A stretch of DNA of 64,000 bases from positions 20,670,187 to 20,734,186 of the forward strand of contig OY986440.1 of NCBI GenBank assembly GCA_963920525.1, written 5' to 3'. The translations under genes and the position numbers were made by a program. Positions 1-10,016 of the stretch are shown piece after piece. The stretch is from Dichetophora obliterata. Taxonomy: Eukaryota; Arthropoda; Insecta; Diptera; Sciomyzidae. Every line of letters begins with the position of its first letter. Position 1 is the stretch's first letter. The notes under the pieces were generated by a model. It was not told the DNA's origin, made no database searches, and was given only the letters and a program-made list of their open reading frames with translations.

Positions 1-425
1 GTGCAGGATCGTAACTTATGATGCAGTCATAGATATTATTTTACTAAATTGAGTCTCTTTCTCGAATTTCAGATCGAGTACACAAAATATTCTCACTTGT
101 TTGCAGCAAAGCAACTTATTTCCGTCCGTCTGTTCCGTTCCATATAGGAACAAAACGTATCGATAATTGCTTACATAAATTTAACTTAAATGACACTTGT
201 TGCAGTTTTTTTTTAATCACAGTATTATTTTTTGTCCATAGGCTTGCAGTTTTCCGACATAGTTTTTGTACTGAAGGCTAATAACTCACTGAGACAAAAT
301 AGTTTAAAGACGGTTTTCGTCACGTCAGTTCACTGCTCTATATTTGGTTTTCTCGTAAGATCGCTCTGTTTTGAGACATAAACGGAACATTGTTTTCTGA
401 TAACTTGACGAGAACTGCTCGAGTG
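1..425. other. Left-edge non-coding sequence
   Basis: No convincing coding frame, tRNA or repeat end was found. The sequence leads into the possible core promoter at 426 and may be the upstream region of the small ORF at 868-1182. Confidence 0.3.
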
Positions 426-460
426 TATAAAAGTGTTTTAAAACTATTTTGTCACAGAGA
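426..460 (+). promoter_or_regulatory. Possible TATA/initiator core promoter
   Basis: TATAAAAG starts at 426 and a TCACAG initiator-like hexamer starts at 452, about 26-28 bases later. That is the usual metazoan TATA-to-start spacing. It would give a 5' leader of roughly 410 bases before the ATG at 868. In DNA this AT-rich, a TATA box is weak evidence alone, so this rests mainly on the spacing and on the ORF downstream. Confidence 0.3.
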
Positions 461-867
461 GTTACTAGCCTGAGTAAAGAGTTATTAGCCAATAAAACTG
501 CATACCGCTGCTATGTCAAATACTTAGTTTTTTTGTTTTGCAAATTCTTTATTTTCATTTATATCTTCAGTTTCTTATTTAACACGAAACTTAATTATTT
601 ATTATGTTATATTTTATCTACCTACACTTTCCGACAGCAGCACCAACAACGTTGCGTCGACGTTAATATTTTGTTTTTGTTGTTTTATTGCTGAGCTTTA
701 AATAGATTTTTTTGTACTTGTCGATAATTTATCTAAATTTATTTTTTTCATTTATTTTCAAATTGAATATCGGCCTTCCTTCTTTGCTTCCGTTTTATTT
801 AATTTTTCACTGAAATCTTGCACTGACGAGCAACGAATCTAAAAAGCAAACAATTTTATTGAAGACG

Positions 868-1182
868 ATGGTTGTAACAACGACAACAAAAACAGCGAGA
901 AAGACAACACATGCGGCAGAGATAATGCGTACCTCATATCCGCTCGGATGCAGTTATAAGACCAAACTAAAAGCGTTGCTACGCGCACCAACTAATGTCA
1001 AAAGCAAAGAGCCAGCTAGCCAAACATGTGTTGAATACGAAATTAAAAACATGAAAAACATGAAGCGTTCAGCGTTGCTTAAAAATAAACTTGTAGGCAT
1101 GAGCGTCCGCAAGGCGCATCTAGAAGGGGAAGTTGCTCGCCTTGTCTCCAGCGGAAGAAAAAATTATGTATTTATCTTATAA
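868..1182 (+). CDS. Unrecognised small basic protein, possible host gene
   Basis: An open frame of 104 codons from ATG 868 to TAA 1180-1182. The predicted protein is basic and rich in Lys and Thr, with a Thr run at residues 4-7 (VVTTTT). It has no signal peptide or membrane segment. Base composition is clearly less AT-rich than the surroundings, and the frame follows a TATA/initiator pair by about 410 bases. Those are the reasons to list it. I do not recognise a family: no zinc-finger, transposase or secreted-peptide motif is visible. No clear splice donor lies near the 3' end, so it would be a single-exon gene or a first exon ending before the stop. It could be chance. Confidence 0.35.
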   Translation: MVVTTTTKTARKTTHAAEIMRTSYPLGCSYKTKLKALLRAPTNVKSKEPASQTCVEYEIKNMKNMKRSALLKNKLVGMSVRKAHLEGEVARLVSSGRKNYVFIL

Positions 1183-2423
1183 AATATAAGAGCTCAACTT
1201 AATTTTGGTCTCAGCTCAATTTTTCGACCACTAACCTTGAAATTTTTATTAGGATATATATCAAAGATTTTTTCGAACTCGATTCGGCTAGGTGCAAAAT
1301 CCGAAATTTTTTGTTTTTGAAATTTGATTATTTTTCTATGTAAATTTTAAAAATGATTGCTCTACATTTTTAAAACTTACGATTATAAATCTTAAAAAAA
1401 CGAAACTTGGAAAAACTTTTTTCATAAATTCAAAAACAGCAAGAGTACACATTTCCATACACTTTCAGTGGCTATATTTCATTCAAAAAAATTTTAATTC
1501 AGGCCTTGCCTTCGTTGTTAGTAAACTAAAAAGTTTTTGTTACAATGTTTTGATCCTTAGAATGTTATTTCCGATATCCTATAAGCAGACCAAAAATAGG
1601 TACAATATCAAATTTTAGGTTTCTAGCTCGACTATTACTAGTAAATCGGTTAATTTAAATATTTCATCTAGCAATAATATTAAGAAGAATTGCATTGGCA
1701 AAAAAGCAAATCCGCTTTGAAAGTGCAAATACATATATTTTACATTTTAATTCTTATTATCATGCTATAAATTGCATGATTTCTTACAAAAAATTGGGTA
1801 GGACTATTTCAATTTTATATAAAGCGATTTGCATAGTCGAAAATAGCATTAACTCTTATCATAACAAAATTATTTACCCAGAAACAAGCGTGCCTTACTA
1901 AGGTGCAATTGTCTTTTGTAAAAAAATCAAGAATAAATTTTAGAATAATAAAAACAATGATAAAAAAGGGTTTTTCTGTAAATATGTGTCTTGCAAATAT
2001 AATACTGTAGTAAAAAAATATGCACTTCAAACTATTGACATGAAGTTCGAAAGATATGTTATTCCGTTCCTCAAGACATTTTCACACAGAAAATTTTTTT
2101 ATTAAAATATTATAATAATATATTAATTTTGCACAGTTAAAATTTGTTATAAAAATTACACATCTAACAAATTTGAAAACTTTACCATTCATATTTGACA
2201 AGCATATGGTAAATTTTTTCTGTAGGAGCAACGGCCGAAAAAGTAATTTTGTTCTCTATCGACTATATTCCGTTCATTTATAAACCATACCATCGCAAAA
2301 CATAAATATCAAACCTGTGTGCTTTTTTCACGCTTCATGCAGATACGTTCATTTCGCCTGTGTCGAGCACCAGATCGAAATTGCAAAAAATTTAGATGGG
2401 AACAAAAAGGAACAAATGGTAAC
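1183..2423. other. AT-rich non-coding stretch
   Basis: Nothing convincing found. Short frames on both strands around 1695-2030 consist of AT-rich, low-complexity codons and are not credible genes. Confidence 0.4.
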
Positions 2424-2820
2424 GTTAAAGACCACACATTTTAGCTCCTAGAAGAAGTGCAAGACAACATTTTATTCATTATTTCGATTTTAGTCGTTTA
2501 TCAACTTCCTCTTTTTCGATATGGTTCTTTTATTTGGGTGTTTTCATTGCCAACTTCGGTAATTTTTGAAGGAATGCAGACCTACCTCGAAACTCACTTC
2601 GAAAAGATGTGTATCGTTAAAGACCATACATTTTGGCTCCTACAAGTGCAAGACAACATTTTTTTATTCATTATTTTGATTTTAGTCGTTTACTTGATCC
2701 CTCTTTTTTAATACAGTACTTTGATTTAGGTTTTTTCATACCCAATTTCGCTAATTTTTTTTTAAATGCAGATCTACCTTGAAACTCACTTCTAAAAAAT
2801 GTAACGTTAAAGACCACATA
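2424..2820 (+). repeat. About 191-bp tandem repeat, two copies plus a stub
   Basis: GTTAAAGACCA begins at 2424, 2616 and 2806, giving periods of 192 and 190 bases. Within each unit a second marker (GTGCAAGACAACATTTT) and a third (TCGAAACTCACTTC or a variant) recur at matching offsets. The partial frame 2457-2711 is a by-product of the repetition. Confidence 0.7.
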
Positions 2821-4282
2821 AAACTGGTTATATTTTCAAAACAACAAAAGTTAGAAGAAAAGTTTGTTAACATAAAATGCAAGTTTTGAGGCCTACTTTA
2901 ATGACGCTTACAAAATTTTTTGGTTTCATGAAATATTTTCAATATATTTGCAGAAACATGCGTACCAATGTAACGTTAAAGAAAAAAATTTACCAAATGA
3001 TTTCATATGTTTATTTATTTTAAGTATTGTATGGGAGGTGCGATGCTCATTCTGCCCATATTTTTTACAGTAATTTTTCGATTACCAACTTATAAAATTG
3101 ACATTTGTAGCCAATGTAATATTATCCATAGTTCTAGCTTTAATAGTTACGTAAAATTAATGCATTGCATGGGTGCAAAATATTATCTACGAGCACAAAA
3201 CTTCAAATTAATCAGAAAACTTGAACAGAGTTAAAATTGTATTACAATTTTCCATAGTGACAAGTGTAAAATTGAATAAAATATTTTAAAAATAAATCTC
3301 TTAATTAAAACCAAGAATATAATGCGGATGATAAGAATAAAAACTTTTTAGTAAAATTTTGATAAATTTTTAAAATTTGATCATTAAAAGCAAAAAAACA
3401 TATTTTTTTATTTTTAATTAAATTGAATAAATTTTCACTTGAATGCAAGAACAATTTCATCTTAAATGTATTTTTTTTTTTCTGCAAAAGTCATATTAAA
3501 ACAAATTTTACAGAAACTAGTTAAGACTTAACTTGGACTGGGCCAAAGCATAAAATCCCTTAAAATCGCGTTTTATTATAATCAAAGAAGTGACGGTTTT
3601 ATAATTTTGATGACGGCATTTCGTATGATAGATGGAGTGATTTTCATCCAATTTTCCTTTATATCGAATTGATTGAAGCGAGCTCCATAAAACAGTTTAT
3701 TAAAAGAATTTTTAAATAAACGGATTTCTGAAATAGGTTGACCGAGTTAAATAATTTTTTCTAAGCTATTCTACGTTTTTTAAATTATTTCCTAACAAAG
3801 CCAAAATTTAGAAATTCTATTTAGTTAATAAGTTAATTGAAAATAATACTTCGTTGTTGTCGTTCGCTAAATTCAGTTTGCTTCTAACTTTCCAACATTC
3901 ATCATTCTTACCTTTCTATGTCACAAATTACAATAACGTTATTATTAAATTCAAATTTTAAAATTTTACCTCCGAAATTAGAAGATTTCAGAAGTTACCA
4001 ATTTACAAAGAGCTTCTAATTTTTAAGTTACTTCTGTATTATTTTAAAACATGATAAAAAAAATCTAATAATTGTTAAAAGTTTATTTATAAATTATATT
4101 AAATAAAACTGTTTAAAAGTTATAAAATTTAAAAAAAAATTTCTAAAAACTAAATTCAAGAGATAATCGTTTAAAAAAACACTTTGAATTTTATTAAACG
4201 TAACTTTTCCATTTTCAATTTCTTGCAACAAAAAATGCTGTTACGCCCTTGCTTTCGGATAAAGGAAAATTATCTAGTGTAT
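2821..4282. other. AT-rich non-coding stretch
   Basis: No repeat ends or credible coding frames seen. A fourth, degenerate GTAACGTTAAAG occurs near 2970 and may be a decayed extension of the tandem repeat. The rest is poly-A/T-rich sequence. Confidence 0.4.
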
Positions 4283-4956
4283 AGGGCTGTTCACATTTCA
4301 AACTGCTCATCAAATCGATCATCAAATGATTTGACAATAGGGCTGTTCACATTTCAAATCGCTCATCAAATCGCTTGTCAAATACAATAGAACAACGTGA
4401 AATTTTCATGGAATTCCCACGTTGTTCTATTGGATTTGACAAACGATTTGATGAGCGGTTTGAAATGTGAACAGCCCTATTTGATTTGACCAACAGAATT
4501 TGTATGGATTTGATGGCGATTTGACGAGTGTAAACACTCATCAAATCGTTGGTCAAATCGTTTGATGAAAATCAAAATTTTTTGATTTTTCTGCTGATTT
4601 GACGAACGATTTGACCAGTGTGAACACTCGTCATATCGTGTAGTACGATTTTGTCAGTTCAAAAAAGTTTTCAACCTGTGCACATAGCGGCAAAAGAAGG
4701 AGCGGAAGAAAATAATAACAAAATAATAATACATAACTGTTGCAAACAATTTATAATAATTTATAAAATAATTTCTTCTTCTTCCAGTTCGATTTTAATA
4801 ACAAAAGGTATTAAAATTTATCCGTCATCGCGATGTGCTTTCTTCGGTGTTCAAGATAAAATTAAATTTGACGAAAAATTTGAAGAGTCAGAACACTTCT
4901 GTGGTCAAACGATTTGACAAATGATTTGATGAGCGGTTTGAAATGTGAACAGCCCT
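4283..4956. repeat. Fold-back element, outer copy
   Basis: Begins AGGGCTGTTCACATTTCAAA at 4283 and ends with the inverse form, TTTGAAATGTGAACAGCCCT, at 4956. Between the ends the motif ATCAAATCG and its complement recur many times, so the element can fold on itself in several ways. No target duplication or coding sequence was found. The 4184-4917 short frames are shadows of the repeat. The superfamily cannot be assigned. Confidence 0.7.
4339..4478. repeat. Near-perfect 140-bp palindrome nested in the fold-back element
   Basis: A second copy of the AGGGCTGTTCACATTTCAAA end starts at 4339. Its inverted partner ends at 4478. The arms continue to a central inverted pair, AATAGAACAACGTG / CACGTTGTTCTATT, separated by under 20 bases. 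This is either a compact element of the same family or a local inverted duplication of the outer left arm. Confidence 0.75.
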
Positions 4957-5039
4957 TTTCTGATAATTCTTACATTCGAAAAGGAAACATCACAATTTGC
5001 ACAGGTAGACAGACAATCGAAAAAGAATATGTTGAAGAA

Positions 5040-5515
5040 TGACCCCTTTTATATTGGTCAAGACTTGAAGTCAAGTTTCAGAGTTTGCTGGCAATTCGCC
5101 GCATATCGGAAGCGACGGAAGGGAAAAAGAAACTTGAAGCTGTACCGGCAATTTTTCGGGTTTTTTCGTGTTCCTTTTGCTATTTTCGCGTTGTTGACAG
5201 TGCTTTTTATTTTATTTTTCGCATATCAATGTGAGTTTGCTAGACTTCGGTTGCATTAAATTTAATTTTGCATTAAATTTTTAAGCAAAAACTTTTTGTT
5301 AACTTCCATCGTGGTAAAAACATAAAATTCAGTTTGCAAATTTCTATAAACTATAATTCATTTGCTTGCTACCTATCTCGTTTTATTTTTAGAAAACAAG
5401 GAAAGAAGACAAGAACTTGAATTCAAGTCTTGAACAATGTGAAAGCTTTCGTCAAGTTCAAAAGAGAACGTCAAAAAAACTTGACGTCAAGTCTTGATCA
5501 ATGTAAAAGGGGTCA
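5040..5515. repeat. MITE with about 38-bp inverted ends
   Basis: The left end, TGACCCCTTTTATATTGGTC at 5040, matches the inverted right end ending at 5515 over about 38 bases with few differences. AAT flanks both sides if the element is taken as GACCCC...GGGGTC, hinting at a 3-bp duplication. No coding sequence was identified. The frame at 4945-5259 crosses the left end and is not a gene. Confidence 0.65.
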
Positions 5516-5923
5516 ATGTGAGATGTTGGCACGGCAGAATTAGAGAAGGTATATGCATTTCAGACTGTGCTCTCTTTCTCATAGCCAAAATTGTCAAACT
5601 CAAGCATTTTGCTATTCTTGCCTATTTTCGCTTTCTTATCGCATTCTCATCGTTTTCAGATTTTGTATGAGCTGTCAACTTCGTTTTGACAGTTGCGACA
5701 GTCTCCCTCTCCAAAATGCATATACCTTCTCTAACATGAACCAAGAAATAAAGATCATGCAAAGAAAAGAGCCGCCATATTGTAAACAAAAACAGCTGAT
5801 ACGTCTGACGTCATCGGTCACAAAATCTTTTGTTTACGATTAGTGATTGGATGTTGAATGTTATTTGTTAAAATTTTAAAGAGTTATCATATAAATGTAA
5901 TGTGTTTTTATATTAAAACGAAG

Positions 5924-6344
5924 TGTGCTGTAGCGACATGAATTAATGGCAACAGCAAAAAAAAAACAAATACGTTAGTTTCTACCGTTTCCCCAAGGCA
6001 AAAATTGCCTGTAAGCAATGGGAGATTTTTTGTCAGCTAAATGTCGACACTGCAATGGCAAGAGTCTGTGGAGATCATTTTCTGCCTGAAGACTACGAAA
6101 GAAGGGTCCAAGTTCAAATGGGTAAGTACTTCTACATTTCCACGTAAATATTCTTTTAAAAAATGTTACGATAGGTTTTGGCAAAGTTATGCGCTTAAAG
6201 CCGGGCGCTGTCCCAACAGTTATGACCAAGGAGGTGCAGCCAGCAAATGCAGAACGATGTCAGCGAATTTTAAAGCGCGAAAACAAAAAAATCGTAAGTG
6301 CTCTGCTTCAGGAGTCGTTGGTCATGGAGACGTTTTTCCTGTAG
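5924..6344 (+). pseudogene. THAP-domain N-terminus of a P-like transposase (broken)
   Basis: THAP is a zinc-dependent DNA-binding domain of the C2CH type found at the N-terminus of P-element transposases. Exon 1 reads CAVAT, then a TGA at the place of the second zinc Cys. After a shift within the A-run at 5957-5966 it continues as YVSFYRFPKAK, with KQWE and the downstream zinc pair VCGDHF (Cys-x2-His). A GTAAGT donor at 6122 and an AG acceptor at 6173-6174 bound a 53-bp intron. The next exon gives LKPGAVPTVM, the conserved AVPT-type box that closes a THAP domain, then a charged segment ending at TAG 6342-6344. An alternative frame (VEEIEKLNRD) continues to a second possible donor at 6440. No start ATG remains in frame. 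Seen: motifs and splice signals. Inferred: P-like transposase origin. Confidence 0.8.
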
Positions 6345-6644
6345 AGGAAATAGAAAAACTAAACAGGGACGCTTCTATTTCTAACCGCTCTTCAGAGCAG
6401 TTACTTCAAGCGAAAATACGGCAGCTATATTCGCAAGTGTAAGTAAAATTTAACAATTTTAAGAATTCAATATTTTTAATCTTTTTCTTGGAGTGAACAG
6501 CGGTTTGGAAAACCTCGCGTGATACATCTGCCACAAATTGCACAAAGACGTTCCGAACATAAGGCTGGAAGAAGAAGCGGCAGCATCACTTAGTTAGGTA
6601 GATTATTTAAGCGAAGGCGGTTCGCCAAGCCAACGGAAGAGCTC

Positions 6645-6881
6645 ATGGCGCATATGACTGCGTTGGAAAAAGTGTTCAACGACGTAAATGGCGACGGGCT
6701 GCTAACAAGGAAAAATTATTTGCAGACGCACATTACAAGTGCAGAGCATGTTATTTGTGACAACAAAATAAAAAAAATGTTTTTCCGCGCACGAATGTTT
6801 TTTAAAATAAGATTATTAAATAAAGAAATTGTGAACAATTCGATGCAGAGGAAAAGAAAATTGAACAAAACAGTTCAATAA
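6645..6881 (+). pseudogene. Possible C-terminal piece of the P-like transposase
   Basis: A 78-residue open frame containing FFRARMFFKIRLLNKEIV near its end. It is a basic, hydrophobic segment of the kind seen near the C-terminus of P-like and THAP9-type transposases. It lies inside element i, on the same strand as the THAP relic. The first part (about residues 1-40) has no motif I recognise. The catalytic core that should lie between this piece and the THAP domain is missing, matching the short length of the element. The family link is tentative. Confidence 0.4.
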
Positions 6882-7203
6882 TAAAAACAAAGTGAACATC
6901 CAATTTTGTATTCTATTTATTTGCAGTTTTTCTTTTTACAGCGTTCTTTAAATTTAGTTACTGCATGGAAATATAAACAAACAAAGTATTCAAACACTTT
7001 TTTCGCGAATTAAACTTATTAATTTTATAATTTTTTACTTTTATCCGAGTTTTCACATGTTTTGCATGCAAAACATATGCAAATTGACAGTTTCATAGCA
7101 TGCTTGTGACCGATGACGTTGCACGAAAAATTACTTTTTTCTCGCACTGCTCTTTGCGTGATCTTCTCTTATTGGTTCATGCTTCTCTAATTCTGCCATG
7201 GAT

Positions 7204-7950
7204 CAAGGTATATTCAACATGGTAAAGTCGTCACAGAGAGGTGGGTACCGTAGCTGTCAAACATAAGAACATGAAATAAATATAACCTGATAGAAAACTG
7301 TCAAATCTTTTCTAAAATTTAAATAATTTTCATTTTTGTGCGTGCTGAGTGTTTTTTTAGTATTTTTCGTGAAGCTATTATTTAATAATTGTTGCGAAAT
7401 ATTTTAAACTGTTCGCAAGTGTTTTAAAGGCTTTTCTTTTCGACTCCATTGCCGAGTGTCATCAATTATGTAAATTTCTACAAAAAATCTATACACATAA
7501 AAACGACGCCGGAGAGTCTGTTAATTTGTACTGCCCCAGAAAGGTCTCTGCATCCAACAAATCATTCATGCCAAGGACCACATCTCTGTGCAACTGAGCA
7601 TCGTCGATGTTGATGCAGAAACCAGCCGCATGACCTTTGGTTCCAAGACCTATGCCATCTGCGGCGAAATCAGACGAATGGGTGAATCCTGTAATTGCAT
7701 TGTGCTTTTGGCCAAGAAAGACAGATTAGCAAGAAATTTTAAAGTTGTTAACAATAAAGTTGCTAAAATAAATTTAAATGAATCAATTTAAAACAAAAAT
7801 ATTCACAACATAATTCTATTTATTGACAAGTTATTGACAAATTTTGTTATTTGCCTCGCTTTTGTTCATAAACAACTGCTTTTGACAGCTAAGGTACCCA
7901 CAACAAGAGAGAATTTTATCTACTAACACTACCTTCATATATATACCTTG
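7204..7950. mobile_element. P-like non-autonomous element (family ii) holding an RpS21 retrocopy
   Basis: Starts CAAGGTATATTCAACATGG and ends with the inverse ATATATACCTTG. It is flanked by a perfect 8-bp duplication, CCATGGAT (7196-7203 and 7951-7958). Its two arms differ: one carries ATTCAACATGG and GTACCGTAGCTGTCAAA, the other GTAGTGTTAGTAGATAAAAT and GTACCTTAGCTGTCAAA. The same two arms, in the opposite order, bound the copy at 26456-31360. About 340 bp of its interior is the RpS21 retrocopy. The element without that insert would be about 400 bp and has no transposase. Confidence 0.8.
7431..7770 (+). pseudogene. RpS21: Processed pseudogene of 40S ribosomal protein S21
   Basis: The conceptual protein reads [14 protein letters not shown], a one-base deletion near 7557, then [34 protein letters not shown], and LAKKD up to the NF end. 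This covers essentially all of the short (about 83-residue) RpS21 protein, a component of the small ribosomal subunit. Coding blocks run on without introns, so it is a copy of spliced mRNA. A pyrimidine-rich start (CTTTTCTTTTCG at 7431), typical of ribosomal-protein mRNA leaders, precedes it. AATAAA follows at 7753-7758. The start codon is destroyed, and the stop is lost in the current frame. It sits entirely inside the P-like element 7204-7950. Whether it inserted by LINE activity or was captured in another way cannot be told from this copy. Confidence 0.9.
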
Positions 7951-7963
7951 CCATGGATGTTGG

Positions 7964-9630
7964 CTTTCCAGAGGTTCAAATAGCACAAGATTCTCTCACT
8001 CTGTGTCTCTCTCTTCCTTTCGCTCTCTTTTGACACAACTTGAATGTCAAAGTCAGCTGTTTCAAAAGAAATAACATCGGGTTCAATGTTGCAAAAGTTC
8101 ATACTTTTCGTAGTTTGAATACTTTTTTCTGCTTTATCTACAAAGTACCACATTTTTCGTACTAGTATCCATAATTTGATTTCCCTCGATTTGCTGTGTA
8201 TCGCAATTGGGTTTACGTTCATTATAGTTATTCACAAGTTTAAAAACTTTCACAAATTTGTTTACGTTTGCAAAGTAGAGAATTTTCAAAGATAAAATGT
8301 GATAAATGCTTAAGATCGAATTATAATAGACGTAACGATATGTTCTCAACTGTCATCATGTCGGGACGCAATGTTAGAAAACGATATAACAATTATAATA
8401 GGCAGTAGCCAGGCAGTTGTTTGTCGTAAATAATTGCACGTTCCCATACACATTGCACACTAATCAAATCTAACCTCAATGTTCAGTTGCTTTTTGACAA
8501 GAAGTAATGTAAAGTAACGTAGAAATCTGATCTAATACACAACGAAATTTACAAAGAATGCAATGAAATAGTGATGGTAGTGTGTTCACGAAAACCTAAC
8601 TGCACAACTGCACAAGCCCTGAACAGCACTGGCAAGTGCACTGAATAGTGAATACCTCTAATAAAGTTCCATCGTTGTTGTTTTGCCACACGGTTGTATT
8701 CTGAATACTGTTCGTTTTGTTTATGTAATTTTTCAAAATTTACTACCAATATCAAATTTATCAATAATACACAATACAAGGGCAAAAACACCACATTGTG
8801 AATACCCCCAATAAATATATAAAATTTGATAAGAATTTGTGATGATTAGAGTGACAAATAAATGTAAGAAATAATACAGTGATTATTATATCAGACTTTA
8901 AATATAACCATGTATTCGTTACAAGCTGCGAATTTCGGTGCGCTTTTAAATATATCGGAAACGAAAATGTAGTACTCCGAAAAACTACAAAAGGCTTAAA
9001 AATAATAAAAATTAAAGAGTGTTTATTACTCAAAAATAGTTAAAAAAATGTTAAGATTAGTTGAAATCAACTAAAAACTATTTAAATACTTTATTCTTAA
9101 ATATAAATATCATACAAATCATCAATTTTATTTAAAATAATATTGTTAACTATAACATTTAACTTTCTTCATCTCCCAAGATTTTTTATTTTTAATAAGA
9201 TCGCCATTTTTTTAAAGAAGCTCTTTATCAGATTTTTTAATCGCTTGTCATTTCCAAAAAATTTTATGCATTAATTTACAGTATTTTACAGCTATAAGCT
9301 ATAAAAATGCAATAAAAAATGCATTTTACAGGAAGCGTTATTATGAATCGACGAGTTTTTAAACAGCTCTATAGTTGGTTGTTTATTACTTTAAAAGAGC
9401 CTTTAGAGAGCAAGTAGTAAATTTTCGAGTTCTGCTCTTTTGCAAATTTGATTAAATCTTTTACAGAGCTGTATAAAGTATTAGAGCTCAAAATGGGGAA
9501 AAAATCATATTACGATCATTTTCTTTAAAATTAAAGCAACTAGCAGCTAACAAAGCTGCGATACAGCTTTGACTACATATTATACTCCTATAGAACACCT
9601 ATAGAACCCGCACCGAGTTCCTCTATCAAT
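7964..9630. other. Non-coding stretch, no clear elements
   Basis: Contains a CT-rich patch near 8000-8030 and two similar phrases (GTGAATACC near 8648 and 8799) that may be decayed inverted ends. No credible gene or RNA was found on either strand. Frames at 7935-8349 and 8549-9033 lack recognisable motifs. Confidence 0.35.
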
Positions 9631-10016
9631 AGGGGTATTCTCCATGTCTAGCATAATTGCATGAAAGCACGGATTGTAACAATCCTTTACAATAGGTATC
9701 GAGAGCGCACTACTATACAAGCGTAGCATAGTAAAATCAACAGCTCAAATAACTCTATAATTAGCTGCACTTCACGCTCATTTCACCTACTGTTTGGCTG
9801 CTCTCTCATTCTTTTCTCTCTCATTACAAACACAGGGTTGCATTTCATAAACTATGCTTCATAGCATCGCCGTATACATGGGTATCAGTGTAGCATGCAT
9901 ATGAAATATTCTACGGTTTTTTTACTTGTATTTTGTTGTTGCGGCGGTGCACAGATTGTATATTTCCTATTCTTGCACCGTGCAACGGTCATATCCTAGA
10001 CATATAGAATACCCCT
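9631..10016. repeat. 386-bp MITE with AGGGGTATTCT ends
   Basis: The left end AGGGGTATTCTCCATGTCTAG matches the inverted right end (CTAGACATATAGAATACCCCT) over 21 bases, with two or three differences. AAT flanks both sides, suggesting a 3-bp duplication. No coding content was found. Confidence 0.65.

Larger units (their letters stand above)
5735..7181 (+). mobile_element. P-like transposon with THAP-domain relic (element i)
   Basis: Ends are CATGAACCAA (5735) and its inverse TTGGTTCATG (7181). Subterminal similarity follows (AAGATCAYGCAAAGA and CGTCATCGGTCAC, inverted on the two sides). CTTCTCTAA occurs directly on both sides (5726-5734 and 7182-7190), consistent with an 8-bp duplication plus one matching base. 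Inside are a spliced THAP-domain coding relic (5924-6344) and a possible C-terminal piece (6645-6881). CATG-type ends, an 8-bp duplication and a THAP domain are the hallmarks of the P superfamily. At 1447 bp it is too short for a complete transposase, so it is an internally deleted copy. Confidence 0.8.
5530..7955. mobile_element. P-like MITE (family A), split by two later insertions
   Basis: The left end CACGGCAGAATTAGAGAAGG (5530) is inverted at the right end, CTAATTCTGCCATG. The right end is itself broken into 7182-7195 plus the TSD CCATGGAT (7196-7203 and 7951-7958). Removing the two nested elements (5735-7181 and 7204-7950) and their duplicated bases restores a MITE of about 215 bp. It is flanked by a perfect 8-bp duplication, GATGTTGG, at 5522-5529 and 7956-7963. 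A second copy of the same family lies at 32364-32577, also with an 8-bp duplication. The interior carries CTGTCAA/TTGACAG motifs. Assignment to the P superfamily is inferred from the CA terminus, the 8-bp duplication and the company it keeps. A hAT origin is not excluded. Confidence 0.75.

Noticed and set aside
4184..4917. Several overlapping short frames with similar peptides
   Set aside because: They are translations of the inverted ATCAAATCG repeat in both orientations.
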